Assembly: GCF_014281055.1 (NCBI RefSeq)
Contig: NZ_JACRSE010000004.1
Location: forward strand, 372,001-436,000
Direction: 5' to 3'
From: Fluviispira vulneris
GTDB lineage: Bacteria; Bdellovibrionota_B; Oligoflexia; Silvanigrellales; Silvanigrellaceae
Length of the DNA stretch: 64,000 nucleotides
Below, one piece after another: positions 55,042-64,000 of the stretch (position 1 is the stretch's first letter; every line of letters begins with the position of its first letter). The notes beneath the pieces were generated by a model, which worked only from the letters and a program-made list of their open reading frames with translations, did no database searches and was not told the origin of the DNA. A program made the translations under genes and the position numbers.

Positions 55042-55929
55042 TTAAGAGTTATGTTGTACAATTTTCCCTTCAACGACCTGTGCAAGTGAAGCGCTTTTTT
55101 CAGTTGCAGTGACTACAGCGGAGATCAACATAGGTCTTAGCCCATGCTTTTCCAATTCATGAATTGCACTGATAGTCGTTCCACCAGGGGTTGTAACTTG
55201 ATCCCTGAGTATCGCAGGATGTAAACCGGTTTCTTGCACAAGCTTAGCTGCCCCGAGCACAGTCTGGGTAGCAAGCTCGAGTGAAAGTTGACGGGATAGC
55301 CCCATCTTTACTCCACCGTCAGACATTGCTTCGATAATCATATAAATATATGCAGGTCCACTGCCACTGAGGCCAGTGACTGCATCGAGTTGCTCTTCTT
55401 GCACAATCCAAGTTTTACCTACAGATTCAAAGATATGTTTTGCTTGTTCGATATTTTGCATAGAAGTTTTCTTACTCCCACATAGCACACTTGCTGAACA
55501 ATCCACTGTTGAAGCTATATTTGGCATACAGCGTACCACAGGACAATCGTTTGAAAAGTATTTATGAATAAGTTGCGTTGGCACTCCAGCTAAAATTGAA
55601 ATCACCAGCGGAAAAGTATCCGAGCCAAGTAAAATGGGTTTCCAGCGTTCAACAGCTTCCAGGAAATTTTGTGGTTTTACACACAGAAGAATGGTATCGC
55701 CAGCTTTTAAACGTAATTTGTTATCGATATTTACAATATCATTATAACTAAAATAAGTAATTTTTTTTAAATCGATACCTTCAGGGGATTTCTCCAAAGG
55801 ATCCAATGGGAATTTATCGCAGACATAAATTTCGCATTCATGCTTACGACTTTGCAAGCCACGCACAAGAGCTTTCCCCATATTTCCAAAACCAATTACA
55901 ACTATTTTTCCAGAAAGACTATTTAACAC
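55042..55929 (-). CDS. proC: Pyrroline-5-carboxylate reductase
   Basis: ProC catalyses the last step of proline synthesis. The 295-residue product has the N-terminal Rossmann motif GKIVVIGFGNMGKALV. The conserved C-terminal blocks are TGLSGSGPAYIYMIIEAM and DQVTTPGGTTISAIHEL. No other pro genes are nearby. It converges with the elicitor-like gene 27 bp away. Confidence 0.95.
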   Translation of the reverse strand: MLNSLSGKIVVIGFGNMGKALVRGLQSRKHECEIYVCDKFPLDPLEKSPEGIDLKKITYFSYNDIVNIDNKLRLKAGDTILLCVKPQNFLEAVERWKPILLGSDTFPLVISILAGVPTQLIHKYFSNDCPVVRCMPNIASTVDCSASVLCGSKKTSMQNIEQAKHIFESVGKTWIVQEEQLDAVTGLSGSGPAYIYMIIEAMSDGGVKMGLSRQLSLELATQTVLGAAKLVQETGLHPAILRDQVTTPGGTTISAIHELEKHGLRPMLISAVVTATEKSASLAQVVEGKIVQHNS

Positions 55930-56139
55930 AGAAATTATCCTCCAAAGGTCAAAAATCCAACATCAGGATACTCTCAGTAAGTAGGAGGAGCAACACTTTA
56001 CTGCAGCAACTCAACTCTATGAATTCAAATAGTGACTTGAATTTATGAAAAAGTTCATTATATTACACTCATATCAAAGGAATTTCTCCTTTGGAAATAA
56101 AATTCGATTTATGATGCATAAATTTCACGAGATTAAATT

Positions 56140-56868
56140 ATGTTTTTAAAAAAATTAAGCCTCATCAAGTTCTTTCTATATTTCATTTTTTTATCTTTTA
56201 CTTTTCTTACTAATGCAAAATCATCTAATACAAATAAACAGATAAATGAAAACCCCACCGACGATGAAATATTTGAAAAATTGAACACAAAATTAGATTT
56301 AAATCTAACTTTTACAAATCAAAATGGTAAAAAAGAAAGCCTTAAAGATATATTGGAAGAAAAAAAAATACTTATTTTAACATTAAATTATTTCAGTTGC
56401 ACAACAATGTGTACTTTTCAATTTCTTAATTTATCAAAAGCCCTCCAAAAAATGAATTGGCCAATTGGTAAAGGATTTAAAATTGTTACTATAAGCTTTG
56501 ATCCCAAAGATACTATTGAAAACTCTAAACTATTAAAAGAAAATTGGGCCCCGAAAACTGGGCAAAAAAATGCTCAATGGGATTTTTATGTAAGTACCCA
56601 AGAAAATATTCAATCACTCACAAAACAATTAAATTTTTATTACAAACCTGATTCAGATGGAGAAACCTATTCTCATATAGGAGCACTTTATTTTATAAAA
56701 CCAGATGGCACTTTTTATCGCTATCTTTATGGTATTTCATATGAAGCTGAGGATATTAAACATGCTCTTATTGATACATCAAACGGAGAATTAGGTTCTT
56801 TTCTAGAAAAACTACCCTTAAAATTCAAAAAATATCAGCCAAAAATTGGAAAATACACCCCTAATTAA
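56140..56868 (+). CDS. SCO1/SenC-family copper chaperone
   Basis: SCO proteins deliver copper to the CuA centre of cytochrome oxidase or act in redox signalling. The 242-residue product has an N-terminal signal anchor, a thioredoxin-like fold, and the copper-binding set Cys87-Thr-Thr-Met-Cys91 plus His179 in YSHIGALYF. The usual proline after the first cysteine (CP..C) is replaced. A small cytochrome c gene lies 2.4 kb downstream beyond fusA. No oxidase genes are in the window. Confidence 0.88.
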   Translation: MFLKKLSLIKFFLYFIFLSFTFLTNAKSSNTNKQINENPTDDEIFEKLNTKLDLNLTFTNQNGKKESLKDILEEKKILILTLNYFSCTTMCTFQFLNLSKALQKMNWPIGKGFKIVTISFDPKDTIENSKLLKENWAPKTGQKNAQWDFYVSTQENIQSLTKQLNFYYKPDSDGETYSHIGALYFIKPDGTFYRYLYGISYEAEDIKHALIDTSNGELGSFLEKLPLKFKKYQPKIGKYTPN

Positions 56869-57041
56869 ATTTCCCGTTGTTGCCCCAATTCTTCTTTCTT
56901 TTCCCAAATACCAAAAAATCATCTTTTTCTCAGATATTGATTTTTAGAGATAAATTGTATACCTAGTCATTTGCACGATTATTGAATTATTATGCAATAA
57001 TCTCGATTTTTTGTCCAAGATTCATTTTGAAAGAAAACATT

Positions 57042-59105
57042 ATGTCGCAAGATCTCAGCAAATATCGTAACATTGGTATTATGGCTCACATTGACGCAGG
57101 GAAAACAACCACCTCTGAGCGCATCCTCTACTACACAGGCCGCAGCCACAAATTAGGTGAAGTACACGAAGGCACCGCCACTATGGACTGGATGGTTCAA
57201 GAACAAGAACGTGGAATTACAATTACCTCTGCTGCTACAACGACATTTTGGAAAGATCATAGAATCAATCTGATCGACACCCCTGGACATGTTGACTTTA
57301 CAGTAGAAGTTGAACGATCCCTGCGCGTGCTGGATGGAGCTGTTGCAGTTTTTGATGGAGCAAATGGTGTTGAACCGCAATCCGAAACTGTATGGCGGCA
57401 AGCAGATAGGTATCATGTTCCTCGCATCGCCTTTTTAAATAAAATGGATAAAGTGGGCGCAGACCAAGATATGTGCATTCAATCCATGCGTGATAAACTC
57501 AATGCCAATGTTGCCTTTGCTCAACTTCCTATTGGGAAAGAAAGTTCTTTTTCTGGCATGATCGACCTTATCGAGATGCGTGCCTTTGTCTGGATGAATG
57601 ATGACAAAGACACCGCACCTCTTATAAAAGAAATCCCAGCAGATATGCTTGATGATGCTCAAATATATCAACAAGAACTCATAGAAAATCTTGCCGACTT
57701 CGATGACACTCTAGCAGAAGCTGTCCTATCTGACAGCAAACCCACAGTCGCTCAGATTAAAAATGCTTTACGCAACGCCGTTATCAACATGAAAATCGTT
57801 CCAGTATTCGTAGGTTCATCCTTTAGAAATAAAGGTATTCAACCGCTCCTCGATGCCGTTGTGGACTATCTTCCCTCACCTCTCGATCTCCCACCAGTTG
57901 AAGGTATAGAAATTGAAGGTGTCGTAAAAGCGAGCAAACGTGCTCCAAGTGAAGATGAACCTTTTTCAGGTATTGTTTTTAAAATTATGACTGACCCTTT
58001 TGTGGGTGCGTTATTTTTTATGCGCATTTATTCTGGTTCAATAAAAACAGGCGATGCCATGCACAATACTTTGAAGAATAAAAAAGAACGCGTGACTAAA
58101 ATATTACGTATGCATGCAAATGATCGTGAAGAATTGCAAACAGCATCTGCTGGAGAGATCGTTGCGGTCGTTGGTCTTAAATTTGCTACAACTGGAGACA
58201 CTCTTTGTGATCCGCACGCACACATTGCATATGAGTCTATGCGCTTTCCCGATCCTGTGATTTCGCTTGCCATTGAACCCAAAAGCAGTGGAGATTTAGA
58301 TAAATTAAATCAAAGTCTCAATCGTTTGGCGCAAGAAGATCCGTCATTGCGAGTTTCTACGAGTGAAGAAACAGGTCAAGTTCTTATTTCAGGTATGGGT
58401 GAATTGCATTTACAAATTATAGCAGATCGTTTGTTAAGAGAATTTAAAGTCAATGCAAATGTTGGTAATCCTCAAGTTTCTTATAGGGAATGTATTTCAA
58501 TTGCTGCAACTGGAAGTGACACTTTTTCACGCGCAATTCAAAATAAAACTTTCTCAGCTAAAGTAACAGTTGAAATTGAACCTAATAATGCAAAAACCAG
58601 CATTGATATCCATGTGCCCGCAAAAGCACAAGTGCCCGCAAATATTATTGCTGCCATCAAAGAATCATTACAAGGAGCCGTCGGCAGTGGTTCTCTCTGC
58701 GGTTATCCACTTGTTAACTTGAAAGTCAATGTAACAGATTACTCATATGATCCTCAGGCCGTCGATGAAGTCGTCTATAAAGTTGCAGCAAGCAATGCTC
58801 TTAGAGCTGCATTGGCAGCAGCTAAACCAGTTATGATGGAACCTATTATGCAAGTTGAAGTTGTTGTTCCCCCTGATTTCAGCGGAACAATTGTTTCAGA
58901 TGTAAACAGTCGCCGTGGACATATTTCTGGGCTCGACAATCGTGGCCATTTACAAGTTGTCCATGCCAATATTCCGCTTTCAGAACTTTTTGGCTATGAA
59001 ACAGACATTCGCTCCCTTTCGCAAGGACGCGCTAGCAGTTCTATGCAGTTTTTACGTTACGAAACATTGCCTAAAAATTTACAAGACAAAATACTTGGTA
59101 ATTAA
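57042..59105 (+). CDS. fusA: Elongation factor G (stand-alone copy)
   Basis: EF-G drives translocation. The 687-residue product has the P-loop [34 protein letters not shown] and NKMDKVGAD, and the full set of domains II-V. The ATG at 57042 is chosen because the family N-terminus follows at once; only a weak GAAAG ribosome site precedes it. In most bacteria fusA lies in the str operon; here it is alone, more than 40 kb from the S10 cluster. It could be the only EF-G or one of two. Confidence 0.96.
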   Translation: MSQDLSKYRNIGIMAHIDAGKTTTSERILYYTGRSHKLGEVHEGTATMDWMVQEQERGITITSAATTTFWKDHRINLIDTPGHVDFTVEVERSLRVLDGAVAVFDGANGVEPQSETVWRQADRYHVPRIAFLNKMDKVGADQDMCIQSMRDKLNANVAFAQLPIGKESSFSGMIDLIEMRAFVWMNDDKDTAPLIKEIPADMLDDAQIYQQELIENLADFDDTLAEAVLSDSKPTVAQIKNALRNAVINMKIVPVFVGSSFRNKGIQPLLDAVVDYLPSPLDLPPVEGIEIEGVVKASKRAPSEDEPFSGIVFKIMTDPFVGALFFMRIYSGSIKTGDAMHNTLKNKKERVTKILRMHANDREELQTASAGEIVAVVGLKFATTGDTLCDPHAHIAYESMRFPDPVISLAIEPKSSGDLDKLNQSLNRLAQEDPSLRVSTSEETGQVLISGMGELHLQIIADRLLREFKVNANVGNPQVSYRECISIAATGSDTFSRAIQNKTFSAKVTVEIEPNNAKTSIDIHVPAKAQVPANIIAAIKESLQGAVGSGSLCGYPLVNLKVNVTDYSYDPQAVDEVVYKVAASNALRAALAAAKPVMMEPIMQVEVVVPPDFSGTIVSDVNSRRGHISGLDNRGHLQVVHANIPLSELFGYETDIRSLSQGRASSSMQFLRYETLPKNLQDKILGN

Positions 59106-59312
59106 CGATATTTCTATTGGTTCTGCATTACAACAACTTACTTCACAAAAGCAAACGAATGGTAAAACGAGCGTATTTATGCTTTCACTGAGCTATGCAT
59201 TTTCAAGTGATGATGAGAATAAAAGTGGAATTTAGGGATATTTGACACTTTCTTAAATATCTAATAAAAAGAAATGATCATAAAAGCTCTATTTCTTGAA
59301 AAGGAATTTTTT

Positions 59313-59654
59313 ATGAAAATTGTTATGATAAATATATTTTCTATTTTTTTATTACTTGTTAGTTTTCAAGCCACTTCTAAAGATGGTAAAGTTAATCCCG
59401 CCTTAACCCAAGGAGAAAAACTTTACGTAGATAATTGTAAGATGTGCCATGGTAGTAATGGAGATGGAAATGGACCGGTTGGAAAAAATTTAGCGCCTAA
59501 ACCGAAACATTTAAAAGCGTACAGTGCTAAACAAATTATAAAGATTTTAACAGATGGAAATGTTTCAATGATGGCACATTTTAAAGAGAGTTTAAGTCAA
59601 TCTCAAAAAGAAGCTATTGCTCAATATTGTGAAAAAACTTTTTCAGACAAATAA
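59313..59654 (+). CDS. Small periplasmic cytochrome c
   Basis: This 113-residue protein has a signal peptide (KIVMINIFSIFLLLVSFQA) and one haem attachment site Cys42-Lys-Met-Cys45-His46. A methionine in NVSMMAHFKE is the likely axial ligand. This is a class I type cytochrome c. The ATG at 59313 has AAAAGGAA before it. Its stop is 6 bp from that of the convergent binding-protein gene. Confidence 0.88.
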   Translation: MKIVMINIFSIFLLLVSFQATSKDGKVNPALTQGEKLYVDNCKMCHGSNGDGNGPVGKNLAPKPKHLKAYSAKQIIKILTDGNVSMMAHFKESLSQSQKEAIAQYCEKTFSDK

Positions 59655-59660
59655 CTTAAA

Positions 59661-60710
59661 TCATTTTTTATTCCATATTTTTAGATACGCATCTCTATAA
59701 TTCGTATTTACTTCCAAACCTTCTAGTCCAACTATTTTTTTGAGAGTTTCCGATGAAAATAATATAGGCTCAGAAACATATCCACTCGGTTTTTCACCTG
59801 AAAAAGCCCTATTTAACTCGTCAATAATTTGCCAACCTTGTGCATTTAAAGGTTCACCAATTGTTGCTAACTGCTGTGAATCACCAGATTTTATTCTTTT
59901 AAATGCTTTTAACGAACCATCACCAGCAGCAACATTAATTATATCCGTTCTTTTGTTACTTTTTAAAGGGCTATCCATTTTAATGAAGTAGTAATCATTA
60001 ATTGCTAAAGTAAAGGTCCATTCCATACCATATTTTGCAATTAACCGTGGAACAGCTTCTGGTACAAGAACATCTGCTTTAGAAATAGGGATATCTTCAA
60101 TCGTTAAAAGTTTGCATTTTTCACACTTAATCAAGGTATCTTTCATCTGTTCTGTTTTGGCATTTGCCACAGCAAAACGACTGTCATTAAAAATGATCAC
60201 CCCAATTTTATCTTTTCCAGAATTAATAATATAATCTGTAGCCATTTTTGCTACAACAATAGGATCTGTCGAAATATTTACAAATAAATCATAATATGGC
60301 CCTGGATTTTCCGAAGCATGCCAACCAACAATGGGTATTTTTGCTTTCCGGGCCTGAGCTAAAATTTCTCTATAATCATCTGGCTGAAACCCACCTAAAA
60401 TAATTCCGTCTGGCCTTGAACTCACAGTATCTGATAAACCCTTGCGCAATCTATCTGGATTGCCTTCTCCATCGAAAGTTTTCACTTTCCAGCCAATTTC
60501 GTCAGCTGCATTCTCCACTGCTTTATAAACACCTAAAACTCCACCATTTTTAAAATCAGAAGCCACAAAAACAATATACTTTGACTTCATAGCTTTGGGA
60601 CCGTCAACAGGACCTTTCCACTCATTTGCTTGGAGTTTAAAAGACACTAAAAACATTATTATTAAGAAAATCATGAAGCGAAAGAACTTAGCAAATGTAT
60701 TCCTCAACAT
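59661..60710 (-). CDS. Sugar-type periplasmic substrate-binding protein
   Basis: This is a 349-residue exported protein (signal FRFMIFLIIMFLVSFKLQA). It has the type I periplasmic-binding fold typical of ribose/galactose-binding and LacI-like proteins: YIVFVASDFKNGGVLGVYKA, then RPDGIILGGFQPDDYREIL and IPIVGWHASENPGP. The ligand is unknown. No permease or ATPase is adjacent, so it may feed a remote transporter or a chemosensor. It is followed on the same strand only by the end of the cytochrome gene. Confidence 0.85.
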   Translation of the reverse strand: MLRNTFAKFFRFMIFLIIMFLVSFKLQANEWKGPVDGPKAMKSKYIVFVASDFKNGGVLGVYKAVENAADEIGWKVKTFDGEGNPDRLRKGLSDTVSSRPDGIILGGFQPDDYREILAQARKAKIPIVGWHASENPGPYYDLFVNISTDPIVVAKMATDYIINSGKDKIGVIIFNDSRFAVANAKTEQMKDTLIKCEKCKLLTIEDIPISKADVLVPEAVPRLIAKYGMEWTFTLAINDYYFIKMDSPLKSNKRTDIINVAAGDGSLKAFKRIKSGDSQQLATIGEPLNAQGWQIIDELNRAFSGEKPSGYVSEPILFSSETLKKIVGLEGLEVNTNYRDAYLKIWNKK

Positions 60711-60736
60711 ATTGCTCTCCAATGAATCGAAAAATA

Positions 60737-61876
60737 TTATAAAGCTTCTTTGATATCTTGTAATAAATCTTCACCGTCTTCAATGCCAATGGATAGGCGC
60801 AAGAGAGTGTCTTGAATGCCTGCACTTCTTCTTGCCTCTTCCGACATAGATGCATGAGTCATGCTTGCAGGATGGGCTATCAGACTTTCAATACCGCCCA
60901 GCGACTCAGCCAAAGAAAAAAATTTGAGTTTTGCAACAAATTCTTTGAGTTCTTGAAAACCACCCTCAATTTCAAAACTAAGCATTGCTCCAAAACCATT
61001 TTGTTGTTTTTTTGCAATCAAATGATCTTCATGACTTTTGAGTCCTGGGTAATATACTTTTTTAATTTTTGCATGTGAATTTAAATATTCAGCAATTTTA
61101 AAAGCACTTTCCTGTTGCTTTTTAATACGCACTTCGAGAGTCCGTAAACCTCTTAATGTGAGCCAACTGTCGAAAGGAGCTCCTGTTAAGCCCAATGCAT
61201 TTGCCCACCAAGCCAATTTTTCAAAATCTTCTTGAGCTTTTGCAATCACACATCCACCTACAATATCACTGTGTCCATTTAAATATTTTGTTGTAGAATG
61301 AATAACATAATCAGCGCCCAATTTAATTGGACTTTGGCCAAGAGGCGATAGAAAAGTATTATCAGCAATGACTTTAGCACCTACTTTATGGGCTAAAGTC
61401 GCTATTTTTTCTATATCAACAATTCTTAATAAAGGGTTGCTAGGTGTTTCTATCCAAACCTGTTTGGGACTCAATTCAAGAGCTTTTTTTAATTCATCGG
61501 GATCGCGTTGATTGACAAAGAGAACATTAATCTGCTCCTTTTCTTTTAATGCATTGAGCAGACGCCATGTTCCTCCATAACAATCATGGGGTGCAACAAC
61601 GAGATCACCCTGCTTTAACACTTGCAAAATTAATGTGATTGCGGACAAACCGGAGGAAGTCACGACAGCACCATGGCCACCTTCAAGCTGATTAATTGCT
61701 TCTGCTAATAAATTTCGAGTCGGATTGCCGCTCCGCGTATAATCATATTCTCTTCTTTTGCCAATTTCTTCAAAAGCATAATTTGCAGATAAATAAAGAG
61801 GTGGAATAACGGATCCATATTGAGTGTCTGACACTATACCTGACCGCACACAATTCGTTACCAACTGGGATGTCAT
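60737..61876 (-). CDS. metB: Cystathionine gamma-synthase / O-acylhomoserine sulfhydrylase-type enzyme
   Basis: This PLP enzyme of the Cys/Met metabolism family has 379 residues. Lys197 in HSTTKYLNGHSD is the Schiff-base residue; YTRSGNPTRNLL and SLGGIESLIAHPASMTH are also present. Together with the upstream hom and metX genes it completes the route from aspartate semialdehyde to cystathionine. Close relatives can be cystathionine gamma- or beta-lyases, but the operon supports the synthase. AAGGAA precedes the ATG at 61876. Confidence 0.88.
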   Translation of the reverse strand: MTSQLVTNCVRSGIVSDTQYGSVIPPLYLSANYAFEEIGKRREYDYTRSGNPTRNLLAEAINQLEGGHGAVVTSSGLSAITLILQVLKQGDLVVAPHDCYGGTWRLLNALKEKEQINVLFVNQRDPDELKKALELSPKQVWIETPSNPLLRIVDIEKIATLAHKVGAKVIADNTFLSPLGQSPIKLGADYVIHSTTKYLNGHSDIVGGCVIAKAQEDFEKLAWWANALGLTGAPFDSWLTLRGLRTLEVRIKKQQESAFKIAEYLNSHAKIKKVYYPGLKSHEDHLIAKKQQNGFGAMLSFEIEGGFQELKEFVAKLKFFSLAESLGGIESLIAHPASMTHASMSEEARRSAGIQDTLLRLSIGIEDGEDLLQDIKEAL

Positions 61877-61916
61877 ATAAAATTCCTTTCTAAAAAGATA
61901 AGACTGCAACAAAAAT

Positions 61917-62828
61917 TTACAAAATATTTTTTAATATATTTGAAATCTTTTCTGTTTCATTTAAATAAGAATCATGCCCATAAATAGATTCAAAATCATA
62001 AACATTTGTTTTAGATTTTATTTCTTTTGCAAATTGTGTGATTTGACTCAGAGGCGTTATTTGATCAGACTTACAACAAATAAGACTTACATGTTTGGAA
62101 GAAATATTTTTAGCTGCGACCTTATGTTCATTTATAGATTTTGAAAGATTCAAAAAACGCTCTGATGAGAATGAAGTAACGAAATCTTCTCCTTTTTTCT
62201 TAAGATAACTCACAACCGAATTATCATGACAGGCAAATCTTGAATTTATTTCTTCGCTACTCCTGTACGTTATTATACCAAGTTGTCTTGCTGTCGCAAG
62301 AGCTTCTTTTTCTTTGTCTGTACCTTTATTCAATTCAACAATTTTTTGTTGAATAAGGCGCAGTGCGTAGCTTTGTGGAACACTTTCATGCGATGCACCT
62401 AAGGCAATTATATGTTCTATTGTTTGTGGATACAGTTCTGCAAATGCTAAGGCAACCATTCCACCATAAGAGTAACCAACAAAATATTTTAAGTGAGAAA
62501 TTCCGAGATGCCGTAATAAAAATGAAATTGCTTCTGCTTGATCATGGGTTTTAACGTTTTCAAAATCTAAATAATCAATACTTATTACACAAAATTTATT
62601 GAGATCTATGCATTTATCATAGCCAACGATATTGTCCCACCAACCTTTAATTTGTTTTGTTTGCGAAGAAAAAATATATTTTGTTGAAGATATTCCCCCT
62701 TGAACAACAATTACCGGACCTTTTAAATTACCAGAGATTAAATAATCAATATAGACTTTTTGTTCCTTCTGACACGTATAATAATTTAGTTTTCCACACC
62801 CGACCTGAAATAAATTACACTTTTCCAT
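61917..62828 (-). CDS. metX: Homoserine O-acyltransferase, MetX-like alpha/beta hydrolase
   Basis: This 303-residue member of the MetX family activates homoserine by acylation. The GWWDNIVGYDKCIDLNKFCV block and the nucleophile elbow GYSYGGM (Ser120) are characteristic; Asp255 and His285 complete the triad. It is shorter than typical MetX (about 340-380 residues). Acetyl versus succinyl donor cannot be decided. The ATG at 62828 lies 2 bp after the hom stop with GAGGTG upstream, so the genes are coupled. Confidence 0.85.
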   Translation of the reverse strand: MEKCNLFQVGCGKLNYYTCQKEQKVYIDYLISGNLKGPVIVVQGGISSTKYIFSSQTKQIKGWWDNIVGYDKCIDLNKFCVISIDYLDFENVKTHDQAEAISFLLRHLGISHLKYFVGYSYGGMVALAFAELYPQTIEHIIALGASHESVPQSYALRLIQQKIVELNKGTDKEKEALATARQLGIITYRSSEEINSRFACHDNSVVSYLKKKGEDFVTSFSSERFLNLSKSINEHKVAAKNISSKHVSLICCKSDQITPLSQITQFAKEIKSKTNVYDFESIYGHDSYLNETEKISNILKNIL

Positions 62829-62830
62829 TT

Positions 62831-63832
62831 TTACACCTCGTTTATAGGACATAAAAAAGAAAGATCTTCAACGATTGCTTTTGCAGTACCAACAGGTCCA
62901 AGGCCATTTCCTAAATAAACAATTTTTTTATCTCCTGATAAATTATATTGATAAGCCACACTTTCTGCAGTTGTATTTAAAGGTGATTTTAAATCGATCT
63001 CTTCATATTTAACATGTATGTTCCCTAACCTATCAACTCTTCCAACTAAACGAGTGGTTTTACCATCTTGTTTTCGTTTCTGCAGTAAGTTAGGATTGAG
63101 ACTTTCGATGTGCTCTCTCTTTATATCTTCAGGCAATATTTTTAGTCCGAAAACAATTTTTGCAACGATTGCAAGTTTTATTGCTGCATCTGTGCCATCA
63201 AAATCAAATGTGGGATCTGCTTCAAGTAAGCCAAGCTTACGCGCTTTAGCAATACCTTCTTGTAAACTTAATCCCTGTTCAATTTCTTTTATGATTGCTG
63301 TTGTTGTCGCATTTCCAACTATTGAAATAGCTAGGCAATTGTCTTTTAATTCCTGCAAATTTTTAACTAAATTAAGTCCTGTTCCACCTATAACAGCATT
63401 GAGTCCAATTTTATCAGGAAATTCTTCGATAAGTTCATCAGCTCCATATGAAAGAGCATCTTTAGCAGCCAAAATAAGGTAACTACCACGCTTTAAAATT
63501 TCTCGAGAACGCTTGAGACTTGTCCGTGCATTTTTTAGATTCGTGGGAGTCGCATCGATGACAATATCGGAAGGATTTATAAAATCATAGCTTTTATCTG
63601 ATATATATTCAGCATTTTCGTAGCTCGAAAGCTTGTATTTATTTTTCCTTTTAATATTTAAAATATTTTTAATATCCAGCCCAGATGAGTCATATAAAGT
63701 AGATTTAGAATCCGAAGCTCCGGTTAATATATAATTACGAGAATTTAAAAGCTCTAAAAAAGAACTCCCTACATTACCAACGCCTAAAATATGTATCGTG
63801 GAGGGTGAGATTTGTTGAGAAATATGAGACAT
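62831..63832 (-). CDS. hom: Homoserine dehydrogenase
   Basis: Hom reduces aspartate semialdehyde to homoserine. The 333-residue product has the NAD(P)-binding GVGNVG near the N-terminus and the signature EADPTFDFDGTDAAIKLAIV of the catalytic domain. It lacks the C-terminal ACT domain of the longer, threonine-regulated form and any fused aspartokinase. It is first in the hom-metX-metB operon and is preceded by a structured leader. GGAG lies nine bases before the ATG. Confidence 0.92.
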   Translation of the reverse strand: MSHISQQISPSTIHILGVGNVGSSFLELLNSRNYILTGASDSKSTLYDSSGLDIKNILNIKRKNKYKLSSYENAEYISDKSYDFINPSDIVIDATPTNLKNARTSLKRSREILKRGSYLILAAKDALSYGADELIEEFPDKIGLNAVIGGTGLNLVKNLQELKDNCLAISIVGNATTTAIIKEIEQGLSLQEGIAKARKLGLLEADPTFDFDGTDAAIKLAIVAKIVFGLKILPEDIKREHIESLNPNLLQKRKQDGKTTRLVGRVDRLGNIHVKYEEIDLKSPLNTTAESVAYQYNLSGDKKIVYLGNGLGPVGTAKAIVEDLSFLCPINEV

Positions 63833-63844
63833 AAGTGTTACTCC

Positions 63845-63986
63845 AAAAAAAATTTTAAAAAGTACATAAAATACTTTTGAATTCTAAAAGCAGAATTCAT
63901 TTATAAAATTGGAGAACCCAGATGAATTACCAAAGAAGTGAGGATCTTTATGGGAGACGTGCATAAATAAAGATGATCTTATGCAC
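63845..63986 (-). promoter_or_regulatory. Structured leader of hom-metX-metB: H-type pseudoknot plus terminator-like hairpin
   Basis: On the minus strand, stem 1 is GTGCATAA / TTATGCAC (63979-63986 with 63959-63966) and stem 2 is ATCTTTAT / ATAAAGAT (63967-63974 with 63944-63951). The second stem's 5' arm lies in the loop of the first, so both together form an H-type pseudoknot. Downstream a 7-bp hairpin (63858-63878) is followed by AAAA and eight T just before the GGAG ribosome site. This looks like a regulated leader; the sequence does not match a riboswitch class I know. The upstream limit is unknown. Confidence 0.5.
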
Positions 63987-64000
63987 ACTCTTTCGATCTC

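Noticed and set aside
59106-59235. In-frame tail after fusA ending in a strand-like VFMLSLSYAF, possibly a remnant of an outer-membrane protein
   Set aside because: Only about 40 codons without a start or ribosome site, and it continues a shadow frame of fusA; too little to call a gene remnant.

Overview
The window comes from a low-GC, Gram-negative bacterium. Evidence for an outer membrane includes CMP-KDO synthetase (kdsB), a LapB-like LPS regulator, signal peptides followed by predicted outer-membrane beta-barrels, and a lipoprotein. A zinc-type S14, the unusual ribosomal gene order and many secreted proteases and toxins suggest a host-associated or predatory lineage such as Bdellovibrionota/Oligoflexia (Silvanigrellales-like). 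That placement is an inference from gene content, not a database result.

Region 1 (1-19,522, all minus strand) is a translation/transcription superoperon. Read in the direction of transcription it is etfB-etfA, rplK-rplA, a leader RNA, rplJ-rplL, an attenuator-like hairpin, rpoB-rpoC, then rpsJ-rplC-rplD-rplW-rplB-rpsS-rplV-rpsC-rplP-rpmC-rpsQ-rplN-rplE-rpsN-rpsH (rpsH is cut by the window edge). Two departures from the usual order stand out. The str genes (rpsL, rpsG, fusA, tuf) are not between rpoC and rpsJ. rplX (L24) is missing between rplN and rplE, which are 3 bp apart, and L5 carries an N-terminal extension.

Region 2 (19.6-28.7 kb) is mixed: an unrecognised charged protein, uvrC, a secreted staphylococcal-nuclease-like protein, a BtuF-like binding protein, a frameshifted and active-site-degenerate Xer-type recombinase, a CI/LexA-like regulator without an obvious catalytic serine, ribD and rpsO.

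Region 3 (28.7-45.1 kb) is rich in envelope and secreted proteins. It holds a tandem pair of HExGH-containing barrel-like proteins, a RarD-like permease, a 1050-residue gluzincin-like protein with a probable C-terminal barrel, kdsB, a secreted GDSL lipase, and a polymorphic-toxin-like gene followed by two paralogous candidate immunity genes. The toxin gene is split from its signal peptide by a 47-bp hairpin flanked by a 6-bp duplication. lapB, rsmB and a GHKL-ATPase-like gene follow.

Region 4 (45.1-55.0 kb) carries a 1684-residue lipoprotein. It combines a YopT/C58-like Cys-His-Asp pattern with a segment resembling the translocation/pore region of large clostridial toxins (TcdA/TcdB). Convergent pta and ackA and a secreted transglutaminase-elicitor-like protein follow.

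Region 5 (55.0-64.0 kb) is mostly housekeeping: proC, a SCO1/SenC copper protein, a stand-alone fusA, a small cytochrome c, a sugar-type periplasmic binding protein, and a hom-metX-metB methionine operon. The operon's leader can form an H-type pseudoknot followed by a terminator-like hairpin.

The strongest leads for new biology are the Tcd-pore/C58 lipoprotein, the hairpin insertion in the toxin gene, the met leader, the Xer frameshift and the missing rplX. GC content visibly drops after about 19.6 kb, and intergenic regions there are extremely AT-rich.
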